Source: Gammaproteobacteria bacterium (GTDB lineage: Bacteria; Pseudomonadota; Gammaproteobacteria; Steroidobacterales; GCA-2729495). Taken from it: a DNA stretch of 64,000 nucleotides. The notes beneath the pieces are model-generated. The model was not told where the DNA came from, ran no database searches, and saw nothing but the letters and a program-made list of their open reading frames with translations. The translations under genes and the position numbers were made by a program. Position 1 is the stretch's first letter; every line of letters begins with the position of its first letter. Positions 61,890-64,000 of the stretch are shown in pieces. The stretch covers positions 62,001 through 126,000 of the forward strand of contig JAUHYQ010000004.1 in assembly GCA_030426355.1 (NCBI GenBank), in the 5' to 3' direction.

Positions 61890-61908
61890 GTCGTTGCGGC
61901 GGTCCTGA

Positions 61909-62907
<999 letters not shown>

Positions 62908-62919
62908 GGCCCGTTCGCG

Positions 62920-64000
62920 ATGAAGCTATCAGAACAGTGGTTACGGGAATGGGTCAATCCGCAGGGCGATACGCGCGCACTCGCTGATCAGTTGACCATG
63001 GCCGGTCTGGAGGTAGACGGTGTGGAGCCGTGTGCGCCGCCACTGGACGGTGTGGTTGTCGGAAAAGTGCTGGAGAAAGTGCAGCACCCTAACGCGGATC
63101 GTTTATCCGTGTGCAAGGTGGATATCGGTGCAGCCGAGCCGCTGCAAATTGTGTGCGGGGCCGCAAATGTTTATGCCGGCGGTGTATTCCCGGTTGCAAC
63201 GGTGGGCAGCACACTGCCGGGCGAACTGAAGATCAAGCGGAGCAAGCTGCGTGGCGAAGAATCGCGCGGCATGCTGTGCTCGGGTGTTGAACTGGGTATT
63301 TCCGAGTCGGCCGACGGTTTGCTTGAGCTGAGTCAAGACCTGACCGTGGGTGATCCCGTTGCAACGGCATTGCGACTTGACGATCACGTGATCGAGCTTG
63401 ACCTCACGCCAAACCGGGCTGATTGTTTTAGCGTATTGGGGGTTGCGCGTGATGTCGCGGCGATTAATGCGCTGGAATTTTCCGAACCTGAGATACGGCC
63501 CGTACCTGCTACGTCCGACGTCACGCACGACGTGTCCATTGCTCCGCAGGATGGCTGCCCCGCATTTGCCGGCCGCGTTATTCGCGCCATTGATCCGGCC
63601 GCGCAGACCCCGTTATGGATGTCCGAGCGGCTTCGCCGTGCCGGCATACGGCCGTTGCATCCCGTCGTGGATGTCACCAACTACGTGATGCTGGAACTGG
63701 GACAGCCTATGCATGCTTATGATCTCGGCAAGCTGAACGGCGCGGTGGCGGCGCGGCTGGCGAGAGAAGGCGAAAAACTGACCTTGCTGGACGGGCAGGA
63801 GGTCGTGCTCGATAGCAACGTCATGGTCATCGCCGATGACAGCGGGCCGGTCGGGATGGCAGGCATCATGGGCGGGCAGAGCACCGCAGTGGGCGATGGC
63901 ACCACGGATATTTTTCTGGAAAGCGCGTTTTTTACACCGCAGGTGATTGCCGGGCGCGCACGCCGCTTTGGCCTGCACACGGACGCCTCTTTGCGCTTTG
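62920..64000 (+). CDS. pheT: phenylalanyl-tRNA synthetase beta subunit, N-terminal part
   Basis: 360 codons before the window ends; the complete protein would be about 790 residues. It starts MKLSEQWLREWVNP, then MAGLEVDGVEP and the tRNA-binding OB domain with VQHPNADRLSVCKVD and VCGAANVYAGG. The B3/B4 editing domain is present: IELDLTPNRADCFSVLGVAR, PLHPVVDVTNYVMLELGQPM then HAYDL, and GIMGG. It starts 12 bp after pheS. Confidence 0.98.
   Translation, partial: MKLSEQWLREWVNPQGDTRALADQLTMAGLEVDGVEPCAPPLDGVVVGKVLEKVQHPNADRLSVCKVDIGAAEPLQIVCGAANVYAGGVFPVATVGSTLPGELKIKRSKLRGEESRGMLCSGVELGISESADGLLELSQDLTVGDPVATALRLDDHVIELDLTPNRADCFSVLGVARDVAAINALEFSEPEIRPVPATSDVTHDVSIAPQDGCPAFAGRVIRAIDPAAQTPLWMSERLRRAGIRPLHPVVDVTNYVMLELGQPMHAYDLGKLNGAVAARLAREGEKLTLLDGQEVVLDSNVMVIADDSGPVGMAGIMGGQSTAVGDGTTDIFLESAFFTPQVIAGRARRFGLHTDASLRF

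Overview
The window looks like a chromosomal segment of a free-living, probably aquatic or sediment, gammaproteobacterium. The block mtaD-ubiG-HAD phosphatase-yciK / gyrA-serC-pheA-hisC-aroA-cmk-rpsA-ihfB-lapA-lapB follows the gene order I know from Pseudomonas. The aspC/uvrB pair and the thrS-infC-rpmI-rplT-pheS-pheT block fit the same group. VPxPA-type sorting tails and a sedentary-type attC family suggest an environmental lineage. I cannot name a genus.

Layout. (1) 1-3.6 kb: the end of ligA, then an accessory patch with two DUF6502-like genes flanking a secreted protein whose C-terminus is encoded by 18 tandem 24-bp repeats. (2) 3.9-13.9 kb: housekeeping operons: yciB-yciI-bolA (minus), yciO-M50 protease-scpA-scpB-rluB (plus), mtaD-ubiG-gph/mupP-rmuC-yciK (minus). 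(3) 14-27.1 kb: gyrA, serC, a serA-like gene, pheA, hisC, aroA, cmk, rpsA, ihfB, lapAB and a small ComEA-like protein. (4) 27.2-37.2 kb: the most interesting locus. It is a six-gene minus-strand operon that resembles, in gene order and protein architecture, the Fap functional-amyloid operons. It encodes two long Asn/Ser/Asp-rich repeat proteins, a small secreted protein, a C39-like peptidase, a membrane-anchored coiled-coil protein with an internal double-glycine motif, and an outer-membrane barrel with a coiled-coil N-terminus. A LuxR-type regulator and an FHA coiled-coil protein are transcribed away from it across a region with several dyads. (5) 37.3-42.8 kb: galU, wecA, a MarC protein, a MarR regulator divergent from a tandem universal stress protein, and a stress flavin-binding protein. 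(6) 42.9-50.9 kb: accessory region: an exported PASTA-esterase fusion, a cluster of integron cassettes with four attC-like sites but no integrase (a CALIN), and four VPxPA-CTERM proteins, ending at tRNA-Asn. (7) 51-64 kb: aspC-like gene, uvrB, an exported UbiD-family decarboxylase, tRNA-Val, a YdeP-type molybdoenzyme, thrS, infC with an AUC start, rpmI, rplT, pheS and the start of pheT.

How the parts work together. Regions 2, 3 and 7 are ordinary core metabolism and information processing. The main departures from the Pseudomonas pattern are a PheA without a chorismate mutase domain, an AroA without a fused TyrA domain, and a serA-like gene inserted between serC and pheA. Regions 4 and 6 are accessory and mostly concern the cell surface: amyloid-like export, sorted surface proteins, small exported cassette proteins and an extracellular esterase. 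GalU and WecA next to the amyloid-like locus make sugar precursors for surface glycans. A functional link between them is only inference.

All assignments come from reading the sequence. No database search was run, so family names rest on remembered motifs and gene order.
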